A stretch of 56,010 nt of DNA from Novosphingobium sp. (GTDB taxonomy: Bacteria; Pseudomonadota; Alphaproteobacteria; Sphingomonadales; Sphingomonadaceae). The notes beneath the pieces are model-generated. The model had not been told where the DNA came from. It made no database searches and worked only from the letters and a program-made list of their open reading frames with translations. The stretch lies in contig NZ_JAUYNB010000003.1 of the NCBI RefSeq assembly GCF_030699305.1, forward strand, positions 1 to 56,010, read 5' to 3'. The position numbers and the translations under genes were made by a program. Shown piece after piece: positions 43,931 through 52,958 of the stretch. Each line of letters starts with the position of its first letter. Positions within the stretch are counted from its first letter, which is position 1.

Positions 43931-45208
43931 CTACCTCACGAACAGGCTCGCCAGTTCGACGTGGGTCGACCAGCGGAACTGCCCCACCGGGCGCAATTCC
44001 GCGAGCCGGTAGCCGTTCTCGATCAGCAGCGCCCCATCGCGCGCCCAGCTCGATGGGTTGCAGCTGATATAGACGATCCGCTCAACCGTGCTGCCCGCGA
44101 GCCGCTCGATCTGCTCGCGCGCTCCAGCGCGGGGCGGGTCGAGGATGACGGCGTTGAACCGGTTCAGCTCATCCGCCAGCAGCGGGTTGCGAAACAGGTC
44201 GCGGTGCAGCGCGTGGACTGGCAGTTGCAGCCGTCCAGCCGCCGACTTGCAAGCCTGATGCGCATCGCGCGCCGCCTCAACCGCCAGCACTTTCGATCCC
44301 TGTCCGGCCAGCGCAAAGGCGAACGTGCCGAGGCCGGAGAACAAGTCCGCGACCGCGCCGCAGCCTTCCAGCCATTCGCACGCCGCCGCGACCAGCGCGG
44401 CTTCACCGTCGACCGTCGCTTGCAGGAAAGAGCCCGGCGGCAGCGGCACGCTGACCCCGCCGAGCGACACGGTCACCGGTTCCGGTTCCCACACCGCTTC
44501 GGGGCCATAGCCCGCGTCCAGCACCAACCGCGCCAGTTTATGATCCCGCGCGAAATCGAGCATCGCCTCGGTCCCGGCCAGCCCTTCGACTTTCAGGCCC
44601 TTGATGGCGATATCCAGCCCCTGCTCGGTCAGCGCAAGTTCGATGTCGGCGGCCAGCTTGGCATGAACGTGCTTGCCGCCGGGACCGCGTTTCGCGCCCT
44701 TGGTCGGGGCCGAACCCTGCCCCAGCTTGATCAGCAGCTTGCGCCAGTGCGGCAGGATCGCGACGAATTCGGGCACCAGCACCGGGCATTCGGTGAGTTC
44801 GACCAGCCGGTGTGATTTCGCCTCGCGGTAACCGATCACCACCCGCCCCTGCGAGCTTTCCGCCCGCAACGACGCGCGGCGGCGGCTGCGGGGCGGGGAG
44901 AGGTGCGGCGGCGCGATCCGTTCCGCCCCCAGCCCTTGCGAGGTTGAGGCATTGGCCACCCGCGCCTCGACAAAGTCGGCCAGCGATGCTTCGTCCAGCT
45001 GCTGCAACTGGCACCCGCCGCAGCGGCCAAAATGCTTGCACACCGGCGCCACGTGGTGCGGGCCGGGCTCAAGCGTGCCATCGGGCAGCAGCAGATCCCC
45101 CGGCGCAGCGCCCCAGGCAAACCGGCCCGATGCGGTTACGCCGTCGCCCTTCGCGGCGATCCGGATGATTTCCTCCGAGAGGATAATGTCTTCAGATGGG
45201 TCAGTCAC
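43931..45208 (-). CDS. 23S rRNA (uracil-C5)-methyltransferase, RumA/RlmD family
   Basis: 425 residues. An N-terminal TRAM-like region is followed by the iron-sulfur motif CKHFGRCGGCQLQQ and a fourth Cys in ELTECPVLVP. The methyltransferase part has motif I DLFSGLGTFAFALA, VILDPPRAGA and the catalytic-Cys motif IVYISCNPSSWARD. It makes m5U in 23S rRNA; which uridine cannot be told from sequence. It faces the SDR gene with three bases between the stops, and its start lies 13 bases from the end of the next minus-strand gene. Confidence 0.92.
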   Translation of the reverse strand: MTDPSEDIILSEEIIRIAAKGDGVTASGRFAWGAAPGDLLLPDGTLEPGPHHVAPVCKHFGRCGGCQLQQLDEASLADFVEARVANASTSQGLGAERIAPPHLSPPRSRRRASLRAESSQGRVVIGYREAKSHRLVELTECPVLVPEFVAILPHWRKLLIKLGQGSAPTKGAKRGPGGKHVHAKLAADIELALTEQGLDIAIKGLKVEGLAGTEAMLDFARDHKLARLVLDAGYGPEAVWEPEPVTVSLGGVSVPLPPGSFLQATVDGEAALVAAACEWLEGCGAVADLFSGLGTFAFALAGQGSKVLAVEAARDAHQACKSAAGRLQLPVHALHRDLFRNPLLADELNRFNAVILDPPRAGAREQIERLAGSTVERIVYISCNPSSWARDGALLIENGYRLAELRPVGQFRWSTHVELASLFVR

Positions 45209-45220
45209 AGCCAGATACTC

Positions 45221-46615
45221 TCACAAGCAGGCCGCGTAGGCGCTGCGAACCGCAGCGGCAAGCATTCCCGCCGTGAACGCGGGCGGACAGCGCCGCGCCG
45301 CCTCGCCGTGGAGCCACACGCCGTCGCAGGCAGCGGCGAACGGATCAGCGCCGCTGGCCAGACGGCTGGCGATGGTGCCAGCCAGCACATCGCCGGTTCC
45401 CGCAGTCGACAGCCAGCTCGATGCGCGCGCGGCCAGCGCGGTACGGCCGTCGGGCGCGGCGATTACGGTGTCGGCGCCCTTGGCAACGATCACCATCCCG
45501 GTCACCTGTGCCAGCGCTCTTGCCCGCTCGACCTTGCCACCCTCCCCCGCGCAGCCAAACGCGCGTTCCAGCGCGGCCAGTTCGCCCTCATGCGGGGTGG
45601 CGATCAGCGGCGCGGTGCGCTGTGCCTGCAAGCGCCCTGTGAGCAGCACCAGCGCATCGGCATCGAGCACGGCCGGGATATTCTCGGCCATCGCCAGCGT
45701 CAGCCGTTCGCGCGCGGCGGCATCGCGGCCAAGGCCGGGGCCGATCAGCAGGGCGTTGATCCGGGTATCGGTCAGGGCATTGGCCAGCGGCTGCGGATCA
45801 GCAACGATGTCATCGGGCGCGGGCGCTTCACCCAGCAGCTTCACATACCCCGCACCGGACCCTTGCGCGGCGGTTGCCGCGAGCCGCGCCGCGCCCGGCA
45901 TCGCCCCGCCGATCACCACCAGCAGCCCGCGCGTGTATTTGTGCGCATCCGCCACCGGAGCGTGCAGCCGGGGCCGCGCGATCAGCGCCGCCGCATCCGG
46001 CACCGCACCAACCCCGATTGGCACCAGCCGCAGCGCGCCCATCTGGGCGCAGGCCGGCATCAGGAAATGCGCAGGCTTCCACGCGCCCAGCGCCAGCGTC
46101 AGGTCATAATCCGGCAGCCCCGGCCCCAGCGGCTGGCCGGTATCGCTGTCCACCCCGCTGGGCAGATCAACCGCAACGCGCAAGGCGTGGCTGGCTGCAA
46201 GGCGGGTCAGCAAAGCGGTGTGTTCGCTGGAGAGCGCGCGGGTCAGCCCCGTGCCGAACAGGCAATCGACCAGCACTTCGCCGATGGCAGACACATCAGT
46301 CCCGCAAACTTCGCGGTGATAGAGCGCGCGGGCGGTGCGCGCCGCATCGGTTTTGGGTTCACTCGCCGCGATCACCTGCACCGGGCCGCCGCGCTCGTGC
46401 AGCGCCTGCGCGATCACATAGCCATCGCCGCCGTTGTTGCCCGGGCCGCACAGCACGGTCACGGGCCGCCCGCCGCTCACCCGCCAGACCCAGTCCGCCG
46501 CCCCGCGCCCGGCGGTCTGCATCAACTGATCCACGCCGGTCCCGCCCGCGATCAGCTCCTCTTCCGCCCGGCGCATCTGCGCAGCGGTGAGGATCTGGTT
46601 ATCGGGTGGCTGCAT
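45221..46615 (-). CDS. nnr: Bifunctional NAD(P)H-hydrate epimerase/dehydratase
   Basis: 464-residue fusion that repairs damaged (hydrated) NADH and NADPH. The N-terminal epimerase half has the loop LCGPGNNGGDGYVIA, LFGTGLTR and VAVDLPSGVDSDTG. The C-terminal ribokinase-like dehydratase half has GLLVVIGGAMPGAARLAA, IGPGLGRD, TPHEGELAAL and STAGTGDVLAGTI with the catalytic Asp. The ATG at 46615 is chosen; seven upstream codons are open inside the overlap with the lipoprotein gene. Confidence 0.94.
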   Translation of the reverse strand: MQPPDNQILTAAQMRRAEEELIAGGTGVDQLMQTAGRGAADWVWRVSGGRPVTVLCGPGNNGGDGYVIAQALHERGGPVQVIAASEPKTDAARTARALYHREVCGTDVSAIGEVLVDCLFGTGLTRALSSEHTALLTRLAASHALRVAVDLPSGVDSDTGQPLGPGLPDYDLTLALGAWKPAHFLMPACAQMGALRLVPIGVGAVPDAAALIARPRLHAPVADAHKYTRGLLVVIGGAMPGAARLAATAAQGSGAGYVKLLGEAPAPDDIVADPQPLANALTDTRINALLIGPGLGRDAAARERLTLAMAENIPAVLDADALVLLTGRLQAQRTAPLIATPHEGELAALERAFGCAGEGGKVERARALAQVTGMVIVAKGADTVIAAPDGRTALAARASSWLSTAGTGDVLAGTIASRLASGADPFAAACDGVWLHGEAARRCPPAFTAGMLAAAVRSAYAACL

Positions 46616-46946
46616 TGGTCCCGGCCGGAATGACATAGCGATCCAGCCCCAGGATCACTTCATAGCGATCCCCCTTCAGCGCGGACTGGGTTTCGTCCGC
46701 GCCGTCAGCAGCAAGCAGGTTCTGGCCATCGGGGCTGACCTGCATCCGCCGGAACGCGCCATCCGGATGGCGCACGATGAACACTTGCGCGCCCTCGATC
46801 ACGCTGCGTTCCAGCTGGCAGTGCGGCGTGAAATCCTTCGCCCCGCCCAGCGAACACTGGATCGCTTCACCCGCTGGCGCTGCGGCCTGATCGCCCTGCC
46901 CGCAGGCCGCCAGCAGGGCCGCAAGGACGAGCGGCGCGCCGCGCAT
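46599..46946 (-). CDS. Small predicted lipoprotein
   Basis: 115 residues. The N-terminus [19 protein letters not shown] contains a lipobox (LAAC), so Cys would be lipidated. The rest holds two further cysteines (IQCSLGG, PHCQLER) and beta-like strands such as VFIVRHPDGAFRRMQV. The ATG overlaps the ilvD stop as TGATG, and its end overlaps the nicotinamide-repair gene by 17 bases, so all three share a message. Function unknown. Confidence 0.75.
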   Translation of the reverse strand: MRGAPLVLAALLAACGQGDQAAAPAGEAIQCSLGGAKDFTPHCQLERSVIEGAQVFIVRHPDGAFRRMQVSPDGQNLLAADGADETQSALKGDRYEVILGLDRYVIPAGTNAATR

Positions 46947-48793
46947 CACTTACCCTTCAGTTGCGACAGGTCACGCACAGCCCCGCGCGCGGCGCTGGTG
47001 GTCATCGCGGCATAGGCTTGCAGCGCGACCGAAACCTTGCGCGGGCGGTCCTTTTCCGGGTGCCAGCCCTTGGCATCCTGCACCGCGCGGCGGCGGTCCA
47101 GTTCCGCATTGGGCACCGCCAGATTGATCGTGCGATTGGGGATGTCGATCTCGATCACGTCGCCGTTCTGGGCCAGCCCGATCGTACCGCCCTCTGCCGC
47201 TTCGGGCGAGGCATGGCCAATCGACAGACCCGAAGTGCCGCCCGAAAAGCGCCCGTCAGTCAGCAGCGCGCAATCCTTGCCCAGCCCCTTCGATTTCAGG
47301 TAGCTGGTGGGATAGAGCATTTCCTGCATGCCGGGGCCGCCCTTTGGCCCTTCGTAGCGGATCACGACGACGTCGCCCGCCACGACCTGCCCGGTCAGGA
47401 TCGCGGTGACGGCAGCGTCCTGGCTTTCATAGACTTTCACCGGGCCGGTGAACTTCAGGATCTTTTCATCCACGCCCGCCGTCTTCACGATGCAGCCTTC
47501 CAGCGCGATGTTGCCGAACAGCACGGCCAGCCCGCCGTCCTTCGAAAAGGCGTGTTCGGCGCTGCGGATCACGCCGTTTTCGCGGTCGGCATCCAATTCG
47601 GCCCAGCGGCGCGACTGGCTGAACGCGGTCTGCGTCGGCACACCGCCCGGCGCGGCCTTGAAGAATTCCTGCACCTTGGGATCGTTGGTGCGCTTGATAT
47701 CCCAGCGGTTCAGCGCATCGGCCATGGTCGGCGAATGGACGGTCGGCAGATCGGTGTGGAGCAGCCCGGCCCGGTCCAGTTCGCCCAGGATCGCCGGGAT
47801 CCCGCCCGCGCGGTGGACGTCTTCCATGTGGACGTCGCTTTTGGCTGGCGCGACCTTCGACAGGCACGGCACCTTGCGGCTCAGCCGGTCGATATCGGCC
47901 ATGGTGAAATCGATGCCCGCTTCCTGCGCAGCGGCGAGCAAGTGCAGCACCGTGTTGGTCGACCCGCCCATCGCGATATCCAGACTCATCGCGTTTTCAA
48001 ACGCCTTGAAGTTGGCGATGGCGCGCGGCAACACACTGGCATCGTCCTGTTCGTAGTAACGGCGGCACAGATCAACCACCACGCGGCCCGCTTGCAGGAA
48101 CAGTTCCTTGCGGTCCGAATGGGTGGCCAGCTGCGAGCCATTGCCCGGCAGCGACAGGCCCAGCGCCTCGGTCAGGCAGTTCATCGAATTGGCGGTAAAC
48201 ATGCCGCTGCACGACCCGCAGGTGGGGCAGGCGGCGCGTTCGATCTTGGCGACATCCTCATCGCTGACCTTGTCGTCCCCGGCGGCGATCATCGCGTCGA
48301 TCAGGTCGAGCGCGACTTCCTTGCCGTCCAGAATGACCTTGCCCGCTTCCATCGGCCCGCCGGACACGAACACCACCGGAATGTTGATCCGCATCGCGGC
48401 CATCAGCATTCCCGGCGTGATCTTGTCGCAATTGGAAATACAGACCATCGCATCGGCGCAGTGCGCGTTGACCATGTATTCCACGCTGTCGGCGATCAGA
48501 TCGCGGCTGGGCAGCGAATAGAGCATTCCGTCATGGCCCATCGCGATCCCGTCATCGACGGCGATGGTGTTGAATTCCTTGGCCACGCCGCCCGCCGCTT
48601 CAATCTCGCGCGCGACCATCTGGCCCAGGTCCTTCAGGTGGACGTGGCCTGGCACGAACTGGGTAAAGCTGTTGACCACCGCGATGATCGGCTTGCCGAA
48701 ATCGCCGTCCTTCATCCCTGTGGCGCGCCACAGCCCGCGTGCGCCCGCCATATTGCGGCCATGGGTGGAAGTGCGTGAACGGTAAGCGGGCAT
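46946..48793 (-). CDS. ilvD: Dihydroxy-acid dehydratase
   Basis: Iron-sulfur enzyme of branched-chain amino-acid synthesis. The 615-residue protein opens [20 protein letters not shown], as in the E. coli type, and has the cluster ligands in [11 protein letters not shown] and [20 protein letters not shown], and the C-terminal [21 protein letters not shown] with the catalytic serine region. Length and start are normal. A dispersed palindromic repeat lies just upstream. Confidence 0.97.
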   Translation of the reverse strand: MPAYRSRTSTHGRNMAGARGLWRATGMKDGDFGKPIIAVVNSFTQFVPGHVHLKDLGQMVAREIEAAGGVAKEFNTIAVDDGIAMGHDGMLYSLPSRDLIADSVEYMVNAHCADAMVCISNCDKITPGMLMAAMRINIPVVFVSGGPMEAGKVILDGKEVALDLIDAMIAAGDDKVSDEDVAKIERAACPTCGSCSGMFTANSMNCLTEALGLSLPGNGSQLATHSDRKELFLQAGRVVVDLCRRYYEQDDASVLPRAIANFKAFENAMSLDIAMGGSTNTVLHLLAAAQEAGIDFTMADIDRLSRKVPCLSKVAPAKSDVHMEDVHRAGGIPAILGELDRAGLLHTDLPTVHSPTMADALNRWDIKRTNDPKVQEFFKAAPGGVPTQTAFSQSRRWAELDADRENGVIRSAEHAFSKDGGLAVLFGNIALEGCIVKTAGVDEKILKFTGPVKVYESQDAAVTAILTGQVVAGDVVVIRYEGPKGGPGMQEMLYPTSYLKSKGLGKDCALLTDGRFSGGTSGLSIGHASPEAAEGGTIGLAQNGDVIEIDIPNRTINLAVPNAELDRRRAVQDAKGWHPEKDRPRKVSVALQAYAAMTTSAARGAVRDLSQLKGK

Positions 48794-48824
48794 GGGAAAC
48801 TCCGAACTGGTCAGCCATCCTTAG

Positions 48825-48925
48825 CCGTCCGCCCTGAGCTTGTCGAAGGTCCGTTTTTCCCTTTTGCGCTCCCGCGCAGGCCAGGGAAGAACAGGACGGT
48901 CCTTCGACAAGCTCAGGACGGACGG
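48825..48925. repeat. Dispersed inverted repeat with TTGTCGAAGG arms
   Basis: The arms CCGTCCGCCCTGAGCTTGTC(GAAGG) from 48825 and the near-perfect complement ending at 48925 flank about 40 bases that contain a further purine/pyrimidine match (TTTTTCCC). The sequence GAGCTTGTCGAAGG is a very widespread intergenic repeat in proteobacteria. It separates ilvD from the amidohydrolase gene. Confidence 0.8.
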
Positions 48926-48951
48926 GCTTGGAATTCGTGGCCCCTACACCG

Positions 48952-49680
48952 CTAGTCGCCCAGCTTCAACGCCACTTCATTACAAATTCGGCCCAGCAGG
49001 CTCGCCCAAAATTGCTGGCCTGCGGCATCGGCGATCTGATCCTGCCGGATTTCGATGCCCAGATAGGGCCGCCCTTCGCCCTCGGCATGGCGGTTCATCG
49101 TCGCGTTGAGCAGTCGGCCCGAATACGGTTCCTGATCACCCACCATCAGCCCTGCGGCTTCCAGCAAGGGGATCGCGATGCGCGCCGCGCGGTCGTCGTG
49201 GTTATAGAGCACGCCCACTTGCCATGGGCGCAGTTGCTCCGGATGGCTGGCCAGCCGCGGCGTAAAGCTGTGCAGCGACAGGATCAGCGCCGGCGGCTTG
49301 TCATCCAGCAGCGCGGCCAGTGCCGCATGATAGGGACGAAAGAACCGCGCGAGCCGCGCCTCATGGCCTGCGTGATCCAGCGCATTGCCGGGCATGGCGT
49401 GACCATCGCTGGCGATCGGCACGACAGTGGGGGCATGTTCCTCGCGGTTGAAATCGCACACCAGCCGGCTGACGCCCCCCAGAAACGCCGCAATGCCGGG
49501 GCGCTCGGCCATGTGCTGCGCCACCCCCGCCACGCCGATGTCGATGGCGATGTGCTGGTCCAGCAGCGCGGGATCGATCCCCAGGTCGATATCGGCGGGA
49601 ACGTGGTTGCTGGCATGGTCCGACACCACCAGAATGCCGCCAAAGCGAGGCGCGCCGATCAGGTGGAACGCTTCAGTCAT
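48952..49680 (-). CDS. N-formylglutamate amidohydrolase family protein
   Basis: 242 residues. Family motifs are VVSDHASNHVPAD near the N-terminus, VCDFNREEHAP, LSLHSFTP and GVLYNHDDRAA, which supply metal-binding His/Asp/Glu residues. True HutG-type enzymes act in histidine breakdown, but no hut genes are here, so the substrate is open. The ATG at 49680 is taken; the frame stays open for 44 more codons only because it crosses the palindromic repeat at 49696-49761. Confidence 0.88.
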   Translation of the reverse strand: MTEAFHLIGAPRFGGILVVSDHASNHVPADIDLGIDPALLDQHIAIDIGVAGVAQHMAERPGIAAFLGGVSRLVCDFNREEHAPTVVPIASDGHAMPGNALDHAGHEARLARFFRPYHAALAALLDDKPPALILSLHSFTPRLASHPEQLRPWQVGVLYNHDDRAARIAIPLLEAAGLMVGDQEPYSGRLLNATMNRHAEGEGRPYLGIEIRQDQIADAAGQQFWASLLGRICNEVALKLGD

Positions 49681-49695
49681 GGTCCGCCCCCTCAC

Positions 49696-49761
49696 CCGTT
49701 CGTGTCGAGCGAAGTTGAGACACTGCGCGCAACGTGTCTCGACTTCGCTCGACACGAACGG
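49696..49761. repeat. REP-like inverted repeat, second copy of the 39-110 core
   Basis: CCGTTCGTGTCGAGCGAAG... (49696-49723) and its complement (49734-49761) form a 28-bp stem with one or two mismatches around a 10-base loop. The arm is nearly identical to that at 39-66 near the left end of the window. It fills the space between ispE and the amidohydrolase gene. Confidence 0.85.
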
Positions 49762-49784
49762 AGGTTGGTTGATGGGGCCGAAGA

Positions 49785-50597
49785 TCACCGCAGCCGCCCC
49801 AGCAACTGCCACCAGCCGGGCTGATCCCGCCCGATCTGCACCGCCGCCGCCTCTGCCGCCGCAAAATCCTCGTACAGCGCAAAGCAGGTCGCGCCCGAAC
49901 CCGACATCCGCGCGATCAGCGGTTCAGTTGCGCGCAACGCCGCCAGCACATCGCCGATCACGGGACACAGCGCCAGCGCGGGCGGCTCCAGATCGTTGCG
50001 GCCAGTCAGGGTGATGGTCCGGACGTCGCCCACCGGCAAAGGTCCACGATCCTGCCCGTCCCACGCCTTGAACACCGGCCCGGTGCTCAGCGGGACGCGC
50101 GGATTGACCAGCAGGCAGGCCATGCCCGCCAGATCGTTGTCGACCGGCTCCAGCTGCGTCCCGGTGCCAAGCCCGATGCAGGCGCGCGACAGCACGCAGG
50201 CGGGCACATCGGCCCCCAGCGCGGCGGCGCGCGCGGGCCAGTCAGCCGGCAGGCCGTGGCTGCGCTCCACGATGCGGAACACCGCGCCCGCATCGGCCGA
50301 CCCGCCGCCCAGCCCCGCCGCGACCGGCAGGCGCTTTTCCAGCGTCACCGCCCAGCCCTCGCCGTGGGGCAAGGCCGAGAGCGCCTTGGCGACGATATTG
50401 CCAAACGGATCGTCCAGCGCCCCGCCAAACTCGCCCACCACGCGCAAGCTATCGCGCGCAGCTGGAACTGCGCTCAGCGCGTCCCCCGCATCGACGAAGG
50501 CAAACAGCGTTTCCAGCTCATGATAGCCATCCTCGCGCCGCCGTCTAACGTGCAGCGCGAGGTTGATCTTGGCGTAGGCGGTTTCGTTCAAATGCAC
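49785..50597 (-). CDS. ispE: 4-diphosphocytidyl-2-C-methyl-D-erythritol kinase
   Basis: GHMP kinase of the MEP isoprenoid pathway. The 270-residue protein starts with AYAKINLALHVRRRREDGYHEL, containing the catalytic Lys region, has the ATP loop PVAAGLGGGSADAGA and the late motif RMSGSGATCFALY. Length and motifs are normal. A small gap of about 70 bases separates it from the next gene upstream. A dispersed repeat follows its end. Confidence 0.96.
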   Translation of the reverse strand: MHLNETAYAKINLALHVRRRREDGYHELETLFAFVDAGDALSAVPAARDSLRVVGEFGGALDDPFGNIVAKALSALPHGEGWAVTLEKRLPVAAGLGGGSADAGAVFRIVERSHGLPADWPARAAALGADVPACVLSRACIGLGTGTQLEPVDNDLAGMACLLVNPRVPLSTGPVFKAWDGQDRGPLPVGDVRTITLTGRNDLEPPALALCPVIGDVLAALRATEPLIARMSGSGATCFALYEDFAAAEAAAVQIGRDQPGWWQLLGRLR

Positions 50598-50665
50598 CTT
50601 CAGCGCGTCAGCTTTTGTGATGTAGGCACCGAGCTCAACTGAGCAAACTTGCGATCCAGACAGGC

Positions 50666-51190
50666 TTAACTGGCTGGCGCGACCCGGTAGCCGTCCAGAG
50701 AGGATATCCAGCGAACAGGTTTTGCGGGGAGTGCAATACCGACGCCATCGACGACACCTGCCTTCACAAGCTTGCCGTTCTCGATCCGCAATGCATCACA
50801 GGCTGTCTGGCCCACCATCGATGATAGTTTCTCTTTGATGTTCGCCATGGCCGCAGCATTCTGTTCAGCAGTCAGCGGAGCAGCATTGCGCTTGATCTGC
50901 CCGGTCTCGAAACTTTCGTTCTGCAGCGATCCGCAGATCGCGCCATTCTCGACACGGCCACGCACGGTTAGCGTCAGAGTAATCGGTTGCTGCGGCGACA
51001 GCAGCATTTCTGTGGTCTCAGTCAAAGTGCCGTCAGATACAATTTCATAGCTTGCAATCGCAGTACATGTCTTCGCGGCATCGTCAGGGTTCGAGCAAAT
51101 CATCCTGCCAGCTTTAAAATTTGCCAAAACATCCAGTTCAGGCGGAACAGCGGCAAGTCCTGCAGTGAGTATCAAGAAATCAATCACCAT
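50666..51190 (-). CDS. Exported protein of unknown function with lower GC content
   Basis: 174 residues with a weak signal peptide (MVIDFLILTAGLAAVPP). Mature features are four cysteines (MICSN, KTCTA, AICGS, TACDA), a Thr-rich strand region (PITLTLTVRGRVENG) and a basic/neutral C-terminus. GGGGAG precedes the ATG. Base composition is visibly less GC-rich than ispE and the ETF-QO gene on either side, and its codons are less biased, so it may have been acquired. I recognise no family. Confidence 0.7.
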   Translation of the reverse strand: MVIDFLILTAGLAAVPPELDVLANFKAGRMICSNPDDAAKTCTAIASYEIVSDGTLTETTEMLLSPQQPITLTLTVRGRVENGAICGSLQNESFETGQIKRNAAPLTAEQNAAAMANIKEKLSSMVGQTACDALRIENGKLVKAGVVDGVGIALPAKPVRWISSLDGYRVAPAS

Positions 51191-51226
51191 AAGACTCCCC
51201 GCTGTTTGGACAATGCCGGTCCCATA

Positions 51227-52876
51227 TCACATATTCGGATAGTTCGGCCCGCCGCCGCCTTCGGGCGTCACCCAGTTGATGTTCTGGGTCATGTCCTTGA
51301 TGTCGCAGGTCTTGCAGTGGACGCAGTTCTGGGCGTTGATCTGGAGGCGCGGATTGCCTTCCTCGACGCCGAGGAATTCATAGACCCCCGCCGGGCAATA
51401 GCGCGCTTCCGGCCCCGCATACCGCGCCAGATTGAGCTCGACCGGGATTGCCGGGTCCTTCAGCTGAAGGTGGCACGGCTGGTCTTCCTCGTGGTTGGTG
51501 AACGACAGCGCGACCGAGGACAGGCGGTCAAAGCTGACCACGCCGTCGGGCTTGGGATAGTTGATCGGCTGATAGAGGTCCGCCCGGCCAATCGCTTCGC
51601 AGTCGCGGTGGTGCTTCATCGGCTTCCACACGCCGAACCCGAACAGCGTGCGCAGCCACATGTCCGCGCCCGCCAGGATCGTGCCGATATCCCCGCCCCA
51701 CTTCGCCACCAGCGGCTCTGCGTTCTGGACCAGCTTCAGTTCCTTGGCGATCCAGCTGTCGCGCACGGCGGCGTCGTATTCGCCCATCGAATCGTTCGCA
51801 CGGCCCGCGGCGATGGCGGCGGCGATGGATTCAGCCGCCAGCATCCCGCTTTTCATTGCGGTGTGGCTGCCCTTGATGCGCGGCACGTTGACGAACCCGG
51901 CCGAGCACCCGATCAGCGCGCCGCCGGGGAAGTCCAGCTTGGGCACCGATTGCCAGCCGCCTTCGTTGATCGCCCGCGCGCCATACGACACGCGGCGACC
52001 ACCTTCCAGAATGGCGCGGATTTCCGGGTGCTGCTTCCAGCGCTGGAATTCCTCGAACGGGAAGACGTAGGGATTCTTGTAATCGAGCGCGGTGACGAAG
52101 CCGAGCGCGACCTGGTTGTTCGCCTGATGATACAGGAACCCACCGCCCCAGCTTTCGCTTTCGGTCAGCGGCCAGCCCTGAGTGTGGATGACACGGCCCG
52201 GCACGTGCTTGTCCGGATCGATATCCCACAGTTCCTTGATGCCGAGGCCGTAAACCTGCGGTTCGCAGTTCGCTTCAAGGTCATAGAGTGCCTTGAGCTG
52301 CTTGGTCAGGTGCCCGCGCGCGCCTTCGGCGAACAGGGTGTACTTGGCGTGGAGTTCCATGCCGGGCTGGTATTCGCCCTTGTGGCTGCCATCCTTGGCC
52401 ACGCCCATGTCCTGCGTGGCGACGCCCTTGACCGAGCCGTCCTCGTTATAGAGCACTTCGGATGCCGGGAAGCCGGGGAAGATTTCGACGCCCAGTTCCT
52501 CAGCCTTGCCCGCCAGCCAGCGGCACAGGCTGCCCAGACTGCCGGTATAGTTGCCGTCGTTCGACATGAACGGAGGCATCGGCCAGTGCGGAATCGGGAT
52601 ATGCTTGCCCTTGGTCAGCACCCAGTGCCAGTTGTCGGTTACCGGGGTTTCCGCCATCGGACAGCCATCGGTGCGCCAGTCGGGCAGCAGTTCATCCAGC
52701 GCCTTGGGATCGACCACCGCACCCGACAGGATGTGCGCGCCCACTTCGGAGCCTTTTTCCAGGATGCACACCGAAAGATCGGCGTTCAGCTCCTTCAACC
52801 GGATCGCCGCACCAAGGCCGGCCGGACCGCCCCCAACGATGACAACGTCATAAGGCATCGATTCGCGTTCGCTCAT
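51227..52876 (-). CDS. Electron-transfer flavoprotein:ubiquinone oxidoreductase
   Basis: Inner-membrane flavoprotein of 549 residues that passes electrons from ETF (fatty-acid and amino-acid oxidation) to ubiquinone. The FAD loop is VVIVGGGPAGLGAA; GAHILSGAVVDP is a family signature. The C-terminal 4Fe-4S site is made of CPAGVYE and QNCVHCKTCDIKD. The ATG at 52876 is chosen among two possible ones; it lies within one base of an ATG on the other strand. No ETF subunit genes are in the window. Confidence 0.96.
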   Translation of the reverse strand: MSERESMPYDVVIVGGGPAGLGAAIRLKELNADLSVCILEKGSEVGAHILSGAVVDPKALDELLPDWRTDGCPMAETPVTDNWHWVLTKGKHIPIPHWPMPPFMSNDGNYTGSLGSLCRWLAGKAEELGVEIFPGFPASEVLYNEDGSVKGVATQDMGVAKDGSHKGEYQPGMELHAKYTLFAEGARGHLTKQLKALYDLEANCEPQVYGLGIKELWDIDPDKHVPGRVIHTQGWPLTESESWGGGFLYHQANNQVALGFVTALDYKNPYVFPFEEFQRWKQHPEIRAILEGGRRVSYGARAINEGGWQSVPKLDFPGGALIGCSAGFVNVPRIKGSHTAMKSGMLAAESIAAAIAAGRANDSMGEYDAAVRDSWIAKELKLVQNAEPLVAKWGGDIGTILAGADMWLRTLFGFGVWKPMKHHRDCEAIGRADLYQPINYPKPDGVVSFDRLSSVALSFTNHEEDQPCHLQLKDPAIPVELNLARYAGPEARYCPAGVYEFLGVEEGNPRLQINAQNCVHCKTCDIKDMTQNINWVTPEGGGGPNYPNM

Positions 52877-52958
52877 GGCGGATTCCATTCCCTGCATTGT
52901 CGGCCTGTTTCTGCGGGAAAGCCTTGATTGCTGCGATGCGCCGGGTCAAGACCACAAT

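Noticed and set aside
46961..48778. Long plus-strand open frame opposite ilvD
   Set aside because: Mirror of a clearly real ilvD; His/Arg/Gln-rich shadow without a start signal.
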